This document shows positions 8,043-16,656 of a DNA stretch of 64,000 bases, one piece after another; position 1 is the first letter of the stretch; every line of letters starts with the position of its first letter. Under the pieces are notes generated by a model that was not told where the DNA came from, searched no databases, and worked only from the letters and a program-made list of their open reading frames with translations. Source of the stretch: DATLLN01 sp963720885 (GTDB lineage Bacteria; Actinomycetota; Thermoleophilia; Gaiellales; JAICJC01); contig CAVRGW010000005.1 in NCBI GenBank assembly GCA_963720885.1, positions 682,001 to 746,000 on the forward strand, given 5' to 3'. A program made the translations under genes and the position numbers.

Positions 8043-8917
8043 CCGTCCGTCCGCGGAAGGTACGCCCGGCCGTCGTACCGGCGGAGATGCTCGCCGAGCA
8101 GCTCCGGGTGCTCCCCCGCGAGCCACTGCAGGTAGTGCTCGCGGACACCCGGCCGGAGGTGCAGCACGATGGGCACGACATTCCGCGCGCCCGCCTCGGC
8201 GCACGCCCGCGCTACGGCGCGCAGGCTCTGCTCCGAATCGGACAGCCCGGGCAACACCGGAGCCACCAGCACGCTCGGCCGCAGGCCCGCATCGGCCAGC
8301 TTCGCCAGCGCCTCCAGGCGTTGCGACGGCGGGGCAGCGCCCGGCTCCGTGCGCGCGGCGAGCTCGTCGTCGACGCTGCCGATCGACAGCGCGACGCCCA
8401 CCTCGGTCACCTTGGCGGCCTCCACCAGCAGCTCCAGGTCCCGGATGATCATGCTGGACTTCGTCAGGATGGAGAACGGGTTCGACCGCTCGGCCAGCAC
8501 CTCGACCAGGCCGCGGGTCAGCCGGTAGCGGCCCTCCGCCGGCTGGTACGGATCGGTGTTGGTGCCCATCGCGATCTCCTCGCCCGGCCAGGACGGGTCG
8601 GCGAGCTCCAGGCGGAGCCGCTCGACGGCGTTGACCTTGACCACGATTCGCCGCTCGAAGTCCTCGCCGATGCCCATCCCCAGGTACTCGTGGGTCGGCC
8701 GGGCGAAGCAGTACGTGCACGCATGGCGGCAGCCACGGTAGGCGTTGATCGTGAACCGGAACGGCATTCGCGACCGCTCGGGAACGCGGTTGACGATCCG
8801 CCGGGCAACCACGGGAAGGTACTCGACGCTCGCCAGCTCGCGGTGCTCGGGCCCGAACAGCGGCAGCTGGCCCTGGCGTTCGCCTCCCACGTCCCACCTG
8901 ATCGGCTCGGCACCCAC
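7928..8917 (-). CDS. Rv2578c-type radical SAM protein
   Basis: 329 residues. The radical SAM [4Fe-4S] motif CRHACTYC is at residues 63-70 (Cys 63, 67, 70), followed by ARPTHEYLG and GTNTDPYQP, as in the SplB-like/Rv2578c family of uncharacterised radical SAM proteins. The Arg/Ser-rich final 30 residues are encoded opposite the end of the ABC-F gene, a 115-base convergent overlap, so that tail may be an extension of low importance. Substrate unknown. Confidence 0.87.
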   Translation of the reverse strand: MGAEPIRWDVGGERQGQLPLFGPEHRELASVEYLPVVARRIVNRVPERSRMPFRFTINAYRGCRHACTYCFARPTHEYLGMGIGEDFERRIVVKVNAVERLRLELADPSWPGEEIAMGTNTDPYQPAEGRYRLTRGLVEVLAERSNPFSILTKSSMIIRDLELLVEAAKVTEVGVALSIGSVDDELAARTEPGAAPPSQRLEALAKLADAGLRPSVLVAPVLPGLSDSEQSLRAVARACAEAGARNVVPIVLHLRPGVREHYLQWLAGEHPELLGEHLRRYDGRAYLPRTDGQRVALVVREEFDRARTRSGSRRSRKRRSWVTTSSVPA

Positions 8918-8967
8918 ACGGGCATCCTAGCGAACATGTGTTCGCCCGTGCAACGCGGGCGGCGAAA

Positions 8968-9765
8968 TCAGCGCTGCTCGGGCTGTTCGGATGCCGGAGC
9001 CGACTCCGGCGCCGCCCCATCGGCCTGCGCCTCGCCGGATGAGAGCTCGCCCGCGGGGCCCGCCGGTGCATCCACCTCGGCCTTCAGCCGCGCCATCTCG
9101 CTCTCCACCTGGGTGTCGGCCGTCAGCGCCGCGATCTGCCGGTCGAGATCGCTCGACCCAGGCGCGCTCAGGTCGTCGAGCGCACCGGTGGCGACCAGCT
9201 CCTCGACCGCGGACGCCCGGGCCTTGAGCGCCTCGGTCTTGTCCTGGGCGCGTGCGATCGCAGCACCGACGTCGGACATCTCGCCGGACAGCCCGGTCGT
9301 CGCCTCGCCGATCCGCACCTGGGCCTCGGCGGCCGAGTACTGGGCCTTGATGACCTCCTTCTGCGTGCGGAAGGCCTCGACCTTCGCCGACATTGCGCGC
9401 TCCTGATCGACCAACTGCTGCTGCTGGGCCTCCAGCGCCGCGACCTGCTGGTCGAGATCCTGGAGCTGCCCCTGGATCAGGATCTTGCGCTCGAGCGCCG
9501 TGCGCGCGAGGTCCTCGCGGCCGCCGGCCATCGCCTGGCGGGCCTGACCGTCGAGCTTGACCACGCTGGCCTCGAGCTTGTCGGTCTGCATCTGCAGCCG
9601 CTTCTTCGCGGTCACCACCTCGGCGACGCCGCGCTTGACCTTCTGCAGCATCTCCAGCTGGCGCTGATAGCTGTAGTCGAGCGTGTCAGCCGGATTCTCA
9701 GCGCGGTCGAGCGCCTTGCTCGCCTTCGCCTGGAACAACATCTTGAAGCGGGCCCAGAGCCCCAC
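8968..9765 (-). CDS. pspA: PspA/IM30 family membrane-stress protein
   Basis: 265 residues, nearly all long coiled-coil helix, as in PspA/Vipp1 proteins that bind and remodel the inner face of the cytoplasmic membrane. The N-terminal amphipathic start MGLWARFKMLFQAKASKALD and the ENPADTLDYSYQRQLE segment are characteristic. The last 45 residues are a low-complexity Ala/Glu/Pro/Ser tail. It follows the ccm genes by 27 bases on the same strand and may be co-transcribed; no dedicated regulator such as PspF or ClgR is nearby. Confidence 0.9.
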   Translation of the reverse strand: MGLWARFKMLFQAKASKALDRAENPADTLDYSYQRQLEMLQKVKRGVAEVVTAKKRLQMQTDKLEASVVKLDGQARQAMAGGREDLARTALERKILIQGQLQDLDQQVAALEAQQQQLVDQERAMSAKVEAFRTQKEVIKAQYSAAEAQVRIGEATTGLSGEMSDVGAAIARAQDKTEALKARASAVEELVATGALDDLSAPGSSDLDRQIAALTADTQVESEMARLKAEVDAPAGPAGELSSGEAQADGAAPESAPASEQPEQR

Positions 9766-9792
9766 GGTGGCGCCTCCCTTTGCGCGGTGTCG

Positions 9793-10104
9793 TCAGTCGA
9801 GTCTAGATGATTGCTCCAGCGCATCGAGCATCCGCAGCGCCGCCGCGGCCTCGCGCCGCAGCTCCTCCCGCTCCGCCACGTAGTCGTCGCCGGTGACCTT
9901 GCCGGTGCGGTGATCCTGCTCGAGGTCGCGGAGGGCCGCGTAGGCCGCATCCCGCCGCTCGAGCAGCTCGATTCGGGTGCGATCCTCCTCGGACAGCCGA
10001 TCCTCGGGCCGTCCCCGCTCGGGCGAGAGGAAGGGCCAGGCCACCGCAACGACGGCGACGCCGACGAGCAGGGCGACGGCGATCGCCGCGGCTGCCGAGC
10101 TCAT
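9793..10104 (-). CDS. CcmI-like small membrane protein of cytochrome c maturation
   Basis: 103 residues: one N-terminal transmembrane segment (residues 4-25) then a coiled-coil with SEEDRTRIELLERRDAAY and a YVAEREELRREAA repeat, matching the N-terminal part of CcmI and lacking its TPR region. The ATG overlaps the ccmF stop (ATGA), which makes a role in haem attachment likely. A scaffold role beside CcmF is inferred from context. Confidence 0.78.
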   Translation of the reverse strand: MSSAAAAIAVALLVGVAVVAVAWPFLSPERGRPEDRLSEEDRTRIELLERRDAAYAALRDLEQDHRTGKVTGDDYVAEREELRREAAAALRMLDALEQSSRLD

Positions 10105-12098
10105 GCTTCGCGGGCGAGGGCGGCCGCGTACCGCCGGGCGATCTGTCGGGCCTCCCGCGGGTCGGGCCAGATCGTGATCAGCGCACCGAGTAGGAACACG
10201 GCGCCGGCCAGCCAGATCAGCCCCACCATCGGGTTGACCAGGGTCTTGATCTGGACCGAGCGGCCGTCCGGGGAGATCGCCTGGAGGATGGTGTAGAGGT
10301 CGGTGCCGGTCACGCTGGTGCGGATCGCGACCTCGTTCGTGACGCGGCCCTCGACCGGGTAGAACCGGCGGCCGGGCGAGAGCGTGGTCACGTGGGATCC
10401 ACCCTTCGAGACGTCCAGCCGGGCCAGCGTGGTCGTCGAGTTCGGCCCCTTCTCCTTGCCGAAGCCGAGGAACGTCAGCGTGTAGCCGTCGACCCGCATC
10501 GAGTCGCCCTGCGACAGCGTCGCCTCGCGGACCGTGGAGTACGCCCCCGATGCAGTGACGCCGAGCACCAAGAGGACGATCGCCAGGTGCACGATGTACC
10601 CGCCGTAGCGACGCCGGTTGCGGCCGATCAGCGCGACCAGTGCGCCTGGCCAGGAGCCGCCGGCGATCGCTCGCCGGGCGGCCGTGCCGCGGGCAAACTC
10701 GAGGCCGATCGTGATCGTGACGAACACGCACAGCGAGATCGCGGCCAGGCCGGCCGGGCTCGACCCGAGTCCGAGCAGCGCCAGCAGCGCGGCGGCCGCG
10801 AGCGCCGACATCGCCGGCCAGCGGAACGTTTTGGCCAGGCTCCCGAGCGACGCCCGCCGCCAGGCGATCAGCGGGCCGACCCCGATCAGCAACAGCAGCG
10901 GCAGTCCGAACGCGACCAGGAAGAAGTTGTAGTACGGCGTCGACACCGTCGAGCGAACGTCGCGCACGGTCTCGGAGAGTACGGGGAACAGCACGCCCCA
11001 GAGGATGGTGAACGCCAGCGCCAGAAGCAGCAGATTGTTGAACAGGAACGTGGCCTCACGCGAGACGATCGACTCCAGCCGGTGCTCGCTGCGCAACAGC
11101 GGCAGGCGCCAGATGATCAGCACCGTCGCGAACACGATGACGACGGCGATGAAGCCCAGCAGGTAGATGCCGACGTCGGACTGGACGAACGCGTGGATCG
11201 AGTTGACGACGCCGCTGCGGGTGAGGAACGTGCCGAGCAGCGACAGCGAGAACGCGATCGACACCAGCACCATGTTCCAGACCTTGAGCATGCCCTTCTT
11301 CTCCTGCACCATCACGGAGTGCAGGAACGCGGTGGCCGCCAGCCACGGCATCAGCGCGGCGTTCTCGACCGGATCCCACGCCCAGTAGCCGCCCCAGCCG
11401 ATCTCGACGTACGCCCAGTGCGCGCCCAGCAGCATGCCGACGCCAAGGCACGTCCACGAGAACAGCGTCCAGCGGCGGACGGCCACCAGCCACCGTGCGT
11501 CCGTCCGGCCCGTGACCAGTGCGGCCATCGCGAACGCGAACGGCACAGCCAGCGAGACGTAGCCCAGGTACAGGGCCGGCGGGTGGGCGACCATGTACGG
11601 GTTCTGCAAGGACGGGTCGAGGCCAAACCCGTTGGCCGGTGTCCCACCTGCGGTCGCGGCGAACGGCGGCGACACGAACGCAGCCATCGCCGAGAAGAAC
11701 ACCATGATCCCGCCCAGAACGGCCGTGACCCATGGCATCAGCTCGCGGTTGCGGTGCCGGTTGGTCAGCATCACCACGGTCGCAGCGCCGCCCAGCACCG
11801 TCAGCCACAGCAGCAGGGAGCCAGGCTGGCTCGCCCAGAACGCGCTCAGCACGTATCCGGTGGGCAGCGACCGGCTGGTCGTGTCGGCGACGATCCCGAT
11901 CGAGAAGTCGTGGCGCGCAAGCGCCAACAGCAGCGCCGCCGCGGCGACCAGGGTCGCGCCGAACGACGCGATCACCGCGTTCGATGCGCTGGCCGTCAGC
12001 CGCCGGTCACGGCGCAGGCCGCCGAACGGCGCCGCCAGCGTCGCGTAGACCGCCAGCGCGAAGGCGACGAGCAGCGAGGCGCTGCCGACCGTGGCCAA
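10101..12098 (-). CDS. ccmF: Haem lyase CcmF/CcsA-type cytochrome c maturation protein
   Basis: 665 residues with about 15 hydrophobic segments. The tryptophan-rich haem-handling motif WGGYWAWDPVENA is near residue 240, and a long periplasmic loop precedes the C-terminal membrane segment, as in CcmF/NrfE. It ligates haem from CcmE to apocytochrome c. The start is a TTG at 12098, 3 bases after the ccmE stop; no ATG or GTG in frame would keep the first membrane helix. ccmE and the ccmI-like gene flank it; ccmABC and ccmG/H are not in this window. Confidence 0.92.
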   Translation of the reverse strand: MATVGSASLLVAFALAVYATLAAPFGGLRRDRRLTASASNAVIASFGATLVAAAALLLALARHDFSIGIVADTTSRSLPTGYVLSAFWASQPGSLLLWLTVLGGAATVVMLTNRHRNRELMPWVTAVLGGIMVFFSAMAAFVSPPFAATAGGTPANGFGLDPSLQNPYMVAHPPALYLGYVSLAVPFAFAMAALVTGRTDARWLVAVRRWTLFSWTCLGVGMLLGAHWAYVEIGWGGYWAWDPVENAALMPWLAATAFLHSVMVQEKKGMLKVWNMVLVSIAFSLSLLGTFLTRSGVVNSIHAFVQSDVGIYLLGFIAVVIVFATVLIIWRLPLLRSEHRLESIVSREATFLFNNLLLLALAFTILWGVLFPVLSETVRDVRSTVSTPYYNFFLVAFGLPLLLLIGVGPLIAWRRASLGSLAKTFRWPAMSALAAAALLALLGLGSSPAGLAAISLCVFVTITIGLEFARGTAARRAIAGGSWPGALVALIGRNRRRYGGYIVHLAIVLLVLGVTASGAYSTVREATLSQGDSMRVDGYTLTFLGFGKEKGPNSTTTLARLDVSKGGSHVTTLSPGRRFYPVEGRVTNEVAIRTSVTGTDLYTILQAISPDGRSVQIKTLVNPMVGLIWLAGAVFLLGALITIWPDPREARQIARRYAAALAREA

Positions 12099-12101
12099 AC
12101 G

Positions 12102-12515
12102 CTAGGACCCCGAGCCGCCGCTCGAGTACTTGCTCGGGCACTTGGTGACGAGCGAGTCGCGCTCCGCCACGAAGGTGCCGCCCTCGAGCTTGCCGGTGAC
12201 GATCACGCGGCGGTTCTCGCGGAACGCGTCCGGGACGCCGCCGCCGGTGTACCGCACCGGCACGGTCAGATTCGAGCCCTCGTCCCGGAGCGTGAACGTG
12301 AACGGCGCCTGTGCCTCGGCGCACGGCCCGCCCTGACACGACATGGCAAGGCCGGTCAGCTGCACGGTGCGCGTCTTCGCACCGTCCTTGCCGTCATGCA
12401 GCTGCGCGACGGACACCAGGAGGGTGCTCGATCCGGCCACCGCCGTGTAGACGAGAAACACGGCCAGCAGCGAAGCCACCGCCAGCGCGATCACCAGTCG
12501 TGGACGAGCGATCAT
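12102..12515 (-). CDS. ccmE: Cytochrome c maturation protein CcmE, CxxxY type
   Basis: 137 residues from ATG 12515 (GTG 12539 is an alternative). A single N-terminal membrane anchor is followed by the OB-fold haem chaperone domain. The usual haem-binding His of HxxxY is a Cys here: KCPSKY near the C-terminus gives CxxxY. That variant is known from some archaeal, deltaproteobacterial and other CcmE proteins. It precedes ccmF by 3 bases and should hand haem to it. A second pair, CQGGPC, sits earlier in the domain and could form a disulfide. Confidence 0.88.
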   Translation of the reverse strand: MIARPRLVIALAVASLLAVFLVYTAVAGSSTLLVSVAQLHDGKDGAKTRTVQLTGLAMSCQGGPCAEAQAPFTFTLRDEGSNLTVPVRYTGGGVPDAFRENRRVIVTGKLEGGTFVAERDSLVTKCPSKYSSGGSGS

Positions 12516-12578
12516 GGCCGCCAGACTACCACCAGGCACCGCGCGTCCCCGCCGCTCGCTGAGCCAGCCGACGGCTGC

Positions 12579-12797
12579 TCAGGAGGTGTCGGGAACGGCG
12601 TAGCCGAGGTCGAGGCAGAGCTGGCCGCGGGTCGTCTCGCGCAGGGCGTCCGTGTAGCCCTGGCCGTAAGCTGCCCGCAGCAGCCAGCCCAGCAGCTCGG
12701 CGTCCACGCCCTCGGGCATCGCCTCGAACACATCCGCCCAGATATCGGTCAGACGCAGGTCGATCGTGGTCGCAAGCCTGTCTCGGGAATCTCCCAT
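12579..12797 (-). CDS. Conserved hypothetical 72-residue protein
   Basis: A short soluble protein, acidic in its middle (DIWADVFEAMPEGVDAELL) and ending in an RGQLCLDLGYAVPD segment. No family recognised. ATG 12797 is preferred over a start 24 codons upstream because the intervening residues overlap the promoter side of the divergent gene at 12897 and look non-coding. Codon bias fits the surroundings. Confidence 0.55.
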   Translation of the reverse strand: MGDSRDRLATTIDLRLTDIWADVFEAMPEGVDAELLGWLLRAAYGQGYTDALRETTRGQLCLDLGYAVPDTS

Positions 12798-12896
12798 GGG
12801 ACCATGGTAGGTAGGGGTGCGGACGGACTCTTCGGCGCCCGGTTCATCCCTCCGGGGGATCACCCGCACGGCCCCGTATGGCGATCACAGAGAGAG

Positions 12897-13916
12897 ATGA
12901 CCCGCCGGCTCCTGACCCTGGCCCTGCTCGCCTGTGCGCTGGGCGCCACCGTGCCCGCCACCGCGGGGGCCAGCCAGCTGGTGACGCGCGATGCGAAGTA
13001 CGTGTCGCTCAAGGTCGACCGGTTCAACCGCGCACTGGTCACCTACAAGACCGGCGGGGTGTGGCACCACACGCTGATGTGGGGCGGGATCAATGCGAAG
13101 TACCCCGACCGGGCGCACCCCAAGTCGCAGGTCAAGTTCCGAACCGACTACTCGGGCGGCGGCGGCGTCTTCCACCGCCCATACTGGAAGACGATGGTGA
13201 ACGTCTGCGGGCCCTACACCGGGCCTGCGCTGCACTCGGTGGTCAAGGCGTGCACCATGCCGGACGGCTCGCACTGGGTGCTGCAGAGCTGGAAGCGACT
13301 GATGCCCAACAGCGGGTTCCCGTGCTGCCGCAGCTGGGAGCAGGGGCGCGTCGAGCTGCATCTGAGCCACTTCAAGGGGCCGATCGCCAAGCTCTGGTTG
13401 AAGTGGACGTGGACGCGCCGGATCACCTGGCAGGGCAAGCACCTGGACTCGCTGTTCGGCCGCCTCAGCTACAAGGGCCGCGGCGCGTACGGCTTCTCGT
13501 CCAACAGCGCCGGGGCGCCGACGGACAGCTTCGGGGAGCTCGTGTACGTCGACACGCTCAACTCCTCCTGGGGCCGGGGCTGGCGGAGGATCAACAGCTT
13601 CCTGACACACAACGTCTCCGACGGCTCGTTCTGCGACCAGCTGTGGCCGAACCGCTTTGGCCGCCACGACTCGCCGGGCTTCGGCCAGCGCTATCGCGCT
13701 TTCGCCGACGGGCCGGGCGTGACGCCGATGGTCTACTGGGAGGGCCCGCCTCCCGGCAACTACTCGATCTCGGAGAGCCAGACCCGCAACGGCCTCGGCA
13801 TCTTCAGCATCCTCGGCTCCGCGAGGATGCCGTTCGACTCGGGCTATGCGGCCACCATGGCCGGCGAGCAGCGCGCGTTGGTGGGATCCAGCGATCGCTG
13901 CTGGAACACCTGGTAG
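12897..13916 (+). CDS. Exported protein of unknown function, Cys- and Trp-rich
   Basis: 339 residues. A Sec signal peptide (MTRRLL, a hydrophobic stretch, cleavage near AGAS at 22-25) precedes a mature part rich in Trp, Tyr and Gly. Paired cysteines (VCGPYTG..KACTMP, PCCRSW, FCDQLW, RCWNTW) suggest disulfides. It resembles secreted actinobacterial proteins with beta-sandwich folds, but I do not recognise a family. An AGAGAG purine tract precedes the ATG. The GH3 gene follows 18 bases later on the same strand, so both may belong to one exported set. Confidence 0.75.
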   Translation: MTRRLLTLALLACALGATVPATAGASQLVTRDAKYVSLKVDRFNRALVTYKTGGVWHHTLMWGGINAKYPDRAHPKSQVKFRTDYSGGGGVFHRPYWKTMVNVCGPYTGPALHSVVKACTMPDGSHWVLQSWKRLMPNSGFPCCRSWEQGRVELHLSHFKGPIAKLWLKWTWTRRITWQGKHLDSLFGRLSYKGRGAYGFSSNSAGAPTDSFGELVYVDTLNSSWGRGWRRINSFLTHNVSDGSFCDQLWPNRFGRHDSPGFGQRYRAFADGPGVTPMVYWEGPPPGNYSISESQTRNGLGIFSILGSARMPFDSGYAATMAGEQRALVGSSDRCWNTW

Positions 13917-13934
13917 CCGTCGTATGCTGGCCCG

Positions 13935-15068
13935 GTGTACCGGGCGCTCCCGATCGCTGCGCTCTGCCTGGCCGCGACGGCGTGCAGCGGGAGCTCGTCG
14001 CACGGCTCGGCCACCGCACCTCCTCCCCCGGCCACGTCCCCGCCACCCTCCAGCAGCGTGCCCGCACCGCCGCCTCCACCGCCGGTGCCACTCGCTCGCC
14101 TCGTCGGGCAACGGCTGATCGTCGCCTTCCGGGGCACGACCGCACCTGCCTCGTTGCTCGCGCAGCTGCGAACCGGATCGGCCGGCGGCGTCGTGCTGTT
14201 CTCACGGAACATCGCGACGCCCGACCAGGTGCGGGCGCTGACGGCCAGGATGCGCGTCGCGGCACGTGCCGGCCGTGCCCCGGCGCCGCTGGTCTGCATC
14301 GACCAGGAGGGCGGCGCGGTCAAGCGACTGGCATGGGCGCCCCCGGACATCGCACCGCCGCAGCTCGGTGACCTGCCGGTCGCCGAGTCGCACCGCCAGG
14401 GGCTGCTCACCGGCCGTGAGCTGCGGGCGCTGGGCATCAACTGTGATCTGGCGCCGGTCGCCGACGTGCCGGCGGTGCCCGGCTCGTTCATCGCCGCCCA
14501 GGGGCGCGAGTTCTCATCCGACCCGGCGGCCGCCGCTCCCAGGGTCGCGGCATTCGCCCAGGGACTGGATCAGGCCGGCGTCGCGGCGACGCTCAAGCAC
14601 TTCCCGGGGCTGGGCTACGCGCGCCAGACGACGGACACGCATCTGGTGACGATCGGAGCCTCGGTCGGCGCGCTGGACGGCGGGCTCGCGCCGTTTCGCA
14701 GCGGGATCGACGCCGGCGCACCGATGGTGATGCTCTCGAGCGCGACCTACCCCGCTCTCGGCCGGCTGCCCGGCGCCTGGTCGTCCCGAATCATCGGCGA
14801 GCTGCTGCGGTCGCAGCTCGGGTACGGCGGCGTCGTGATCACCGACTCGCTCGACAGCGCGGCCGGATTGCGCGGATGGGCAACGCCGGAGGCGGCGCTG
14901 CGGTCGGCCGCGGCCGGCGCCGACCTGCTGCTGATCACCGGCAGCACGGAGACCTCCCAAGGCACCTACGTCCAGTTGTTCGCCGCCGCTCGCAGCGGAG
15001 CGCTGCCGCGGGCCGGCCTGCAGCTGAGCTACGACCGGATCCTGGCGCTCAAGCGTCGGCTGCGGTGA
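13935..15068 (+). CDS. Lipoprotein glycoside hydrolase family 3 (NagZ-like)
   Basis: 377 residues. Signal peptide with lipobox LAATAC (Cys 17), then a Pro/Ser-rich linker of about 35 residues, then a GH3 barrel: VCIDQEGG, KHFPGLG and TDTHL (the KHFPGxG...D-x-H loop of NagZ-type hexosaminidases) and VITDSLD with the likely nucleophile Asp. The role is probably removing N-acetylglucosamine from muropeptides or glycans at the outer face of the membrane. GTG start. The 3' end overlaps sthA by 20 bases in convergent orientation. Confidence 0.88.
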   Translation: MYRALPIAALCLAATACSGSSSHGSATAPPPPATSPPPSSSVPAPPPPPPVPLARLVGQRLIVAFRGTTAPASLLAQLRTGSAGGVVLFSRNIATPDQVRALTARMRVAARAGRAPAPLVCIDQEGGAVKRLAWAPPDIAPPQLGDLPVAESHRQGLLTGRELRALGINCDLAPVADVPAVPGSFIAAQGREFSSDPAAAAPRVAAFAQGLDQAGVAATLKHFPGLGYARQTTDTHLVTIGASVGALDGGLAPFRSGIDAGAPMVMLSSATYPALGRLPGAWSSRIIGELLRSQLGYGGVVITDSLDSAAGLRGWATPEAALRSAAAGADLLLITGSTETSQGTYVQLFAAARSGALPRAGLQLSYDRILALKRRLR

Positions 15069-16482
15069 CGGCCGGCGCTCCGGCCACCCGGCCCAGCGCC
15101 TGGAGCTTGTTGGTCGCGTCGAGGGCCGCCACCTTGTACGACTCGGCCAGCGTCGGGTAGTTGAAGACCTGGTCGATCAGGTAGTCGACGGTGCCGCCCA
15201 GCCCCATCACCGTCTGGCCGATGTGCAGAAGCTCGGTGGCCGATGTGCCGAACACGTGGACGCCGAGCAGCGTCCGGTCCTCGGCCGAGACCAGCAGCTT
15301 GAGGACGCCGGTGGAGTCCCCCAGGATCTGCCCGCGCGCGAGCTCGCGGTATCGCGAGATGCCGATCTCGTACGGGATCTCCTTGGCGGTCAGCTCCTCC
15401 TCGGTCTTGCCCGCGAAGCTGATCTCGGGGATCGTGTAGATGCCGATCGGCAGCAGCTCCCGCATCGGCCGGGTGTCCATCCCGAACGCGTGCGCCGCCG
15501 CCAACCGGCCCTGCTCGAACGAGGCCGACGCCAGGCTGGGGAAGCCGATCACATCGCCGACGGCGTAGATGTGTTCGACCGCCGTCCGGTAGTGGTCGTC
15601 GACGACAACCCTGCCGCGCTTGTCCGCCTCCAGCCCGACGTTCTCGAGGCCGAGATCCGCCGTCGCTCCCTGGCGCCCGGCGGAGTACATCACGGCGTCG
15701 GCCACCACCTTCTTGCCGCTGTTCAGCGTCGTCAGCGTCTGGCCGTCGTGCTTCTCGACGGACGTCACCGTCTCGCCCAGCCGCAGCACCAGGCCGAGGT
15801 CGCGGAGGTGGTACTGGAGCGCCTCGATGATCTGGGAGTCGCAGAACTCCAGCAGCCGCGGGTTGCGCTCGACAACCGTCACGCGCGTCCCCAGCGCCGC
15901 GAAGATCGACGCGTACTCGATGCCGATCACGCCTGCGCCGACAACGAGCAGCGTGCCCGGGATCCGCGCCATGTTGAGGATGCCGTCGGAGTCCAGGATC
16001 GTCGCCTCGTCGAAGGCCACATCCGGCGGATGCGCCGGCGCCGTCCCGGTAGCGATCACGACCCGATCGGTCTCCAGCACGCGGGTGCTGCCATGCTGGT
16101 CGGCGACCTCGATGTGGTGCGGATCGGCGAACCTGCCCTGGCCGGAGAGCACGTGCACGTGGTTGCGTGCGAGCTGGTTGGCGATGACGTCGACCTCCCG
16201 GGCCATGACCTGCTGGGTGCGCCAGATCAGGTCGTCGATCGTCAAGTCCTCCTTGACCCGGTAGCTCTGGCCATAGAGCCCGCGTTCGGACAGCCCGGTC
16301 AGGTAGATCGCGGCCTCACGCAGGGTCTTGGAGGGGATCGTGCCGGTGTTCGCACACACGCCGCCGACCGATTCACGGCGCTCGACGACGACCGCCGACG
16401 CGCCGAGCTTGGCCGCCTGGATTGCCGCCTTCTGCCCCGCTGGTCCCGACCCCAGGACGACCAGGTCATAGCGCTCGCTCAT
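15049..16482 (-). CDS. sthA: Soluble (Si-specific) NAD(P)+ transhydrogenase
   Basis: 477 residues, a flavoprotein of the pyridine nucleotide-disulfide reductase family. FAD motif GSGPAG at the N-terminus, NAD(P) motif GAGVIGIEYAS in the middle, YAVGDVIG in the second FAD contact. Where lipoamide dehydrogenase has a CxxxxC pair this protein has CANTGTIPS, with the second Cys replaced; that is usual for SthA, which has no disulfide chemistry. It equilibrates NADPH + NAD+ with NADP+ + NADH. ATG 16482 gives the standard start; an upstream ATG at 16509 is possible. Confidence 0.9.
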   Translation of the reverse strand: MSERYDLVVLGSGPAGQKAAIQAAKLGASAVVVERRESVGGVCANTGTIPSKTLREAAIYLTGLSERGLYGQSYRVKEDLTIDDLIWRTQQVMAREVDVIANQLARNHVHVLSGQGRFADPHHIEVADQHGSTRVLETDRVVIATGTAPAHPPDVAFDEATILDSDGILNMARIPGTLLVVGAGVIGIEYASIFAALGTRVTVVERNPRLLEFCDSQIIEALQYHLRDLGLVLRLGETVTSVEKHDGQTLTTLNSGKKVVADAVMYSAGRQGATADLGLENVGLEADKRGRVVVDDHYRTAVEHIYAVGDVIGFPSLASASFEQGRLAAAHAFGMDTRPMRELLPIGIYTIPEISFAGKTEEELTAKEIPYEIGISRYRELARGQILGDSTGVLKLLVSAEDRTLLGVHVFGTSATELLHIGQTVMGLGGTVDYLIDQVFNYPTLAESYKVAALDATNKLQALGRVAGAPAVTAADA

Positions 16483-16532
16483 GTGGCGTCCGATGGTAGC
16501 GAACCGCACCTGACCATGCGGTGAAAAACAAG

Positions 16533-16550
16533 ATCACCCTGCAGGGTGAT
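16533..16550. promoter_or_regulatory. Perfect 18-base palindrome, candidate operator
   Basis: ATCACCCTG/CAGGGTGAT is a perfect inverted repeat lying 51 bases upstream of the sthA start and between divergent sthA and the TadG-like gene. Its position and symmetry fit a dimeric repressor site. The regulator is unknown; no second copy was spotted in the window. Confidence 0.45.
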
Positions 16551-16656
16551 TCTGCATTCAAACCCCAGCCGCGATGGTGTGGTGGACGAGTTTCTGAATC
16601 CTGAGTCAGGTGGCGCCTGCCCGCGCGCCTGACCCGACGGCAGGAGCAGCTCCCCT

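Noticed and set aside
10392..13916. A 1174-codon open frame on the plus strand opposite the ccm genes
   Set aside because: Most of it is Arg/Gln/His-rich translation of the strand opposite ccmF and ccmE, typical of GC-rich shadows. Only the part from ATG 12897 is a real gene.
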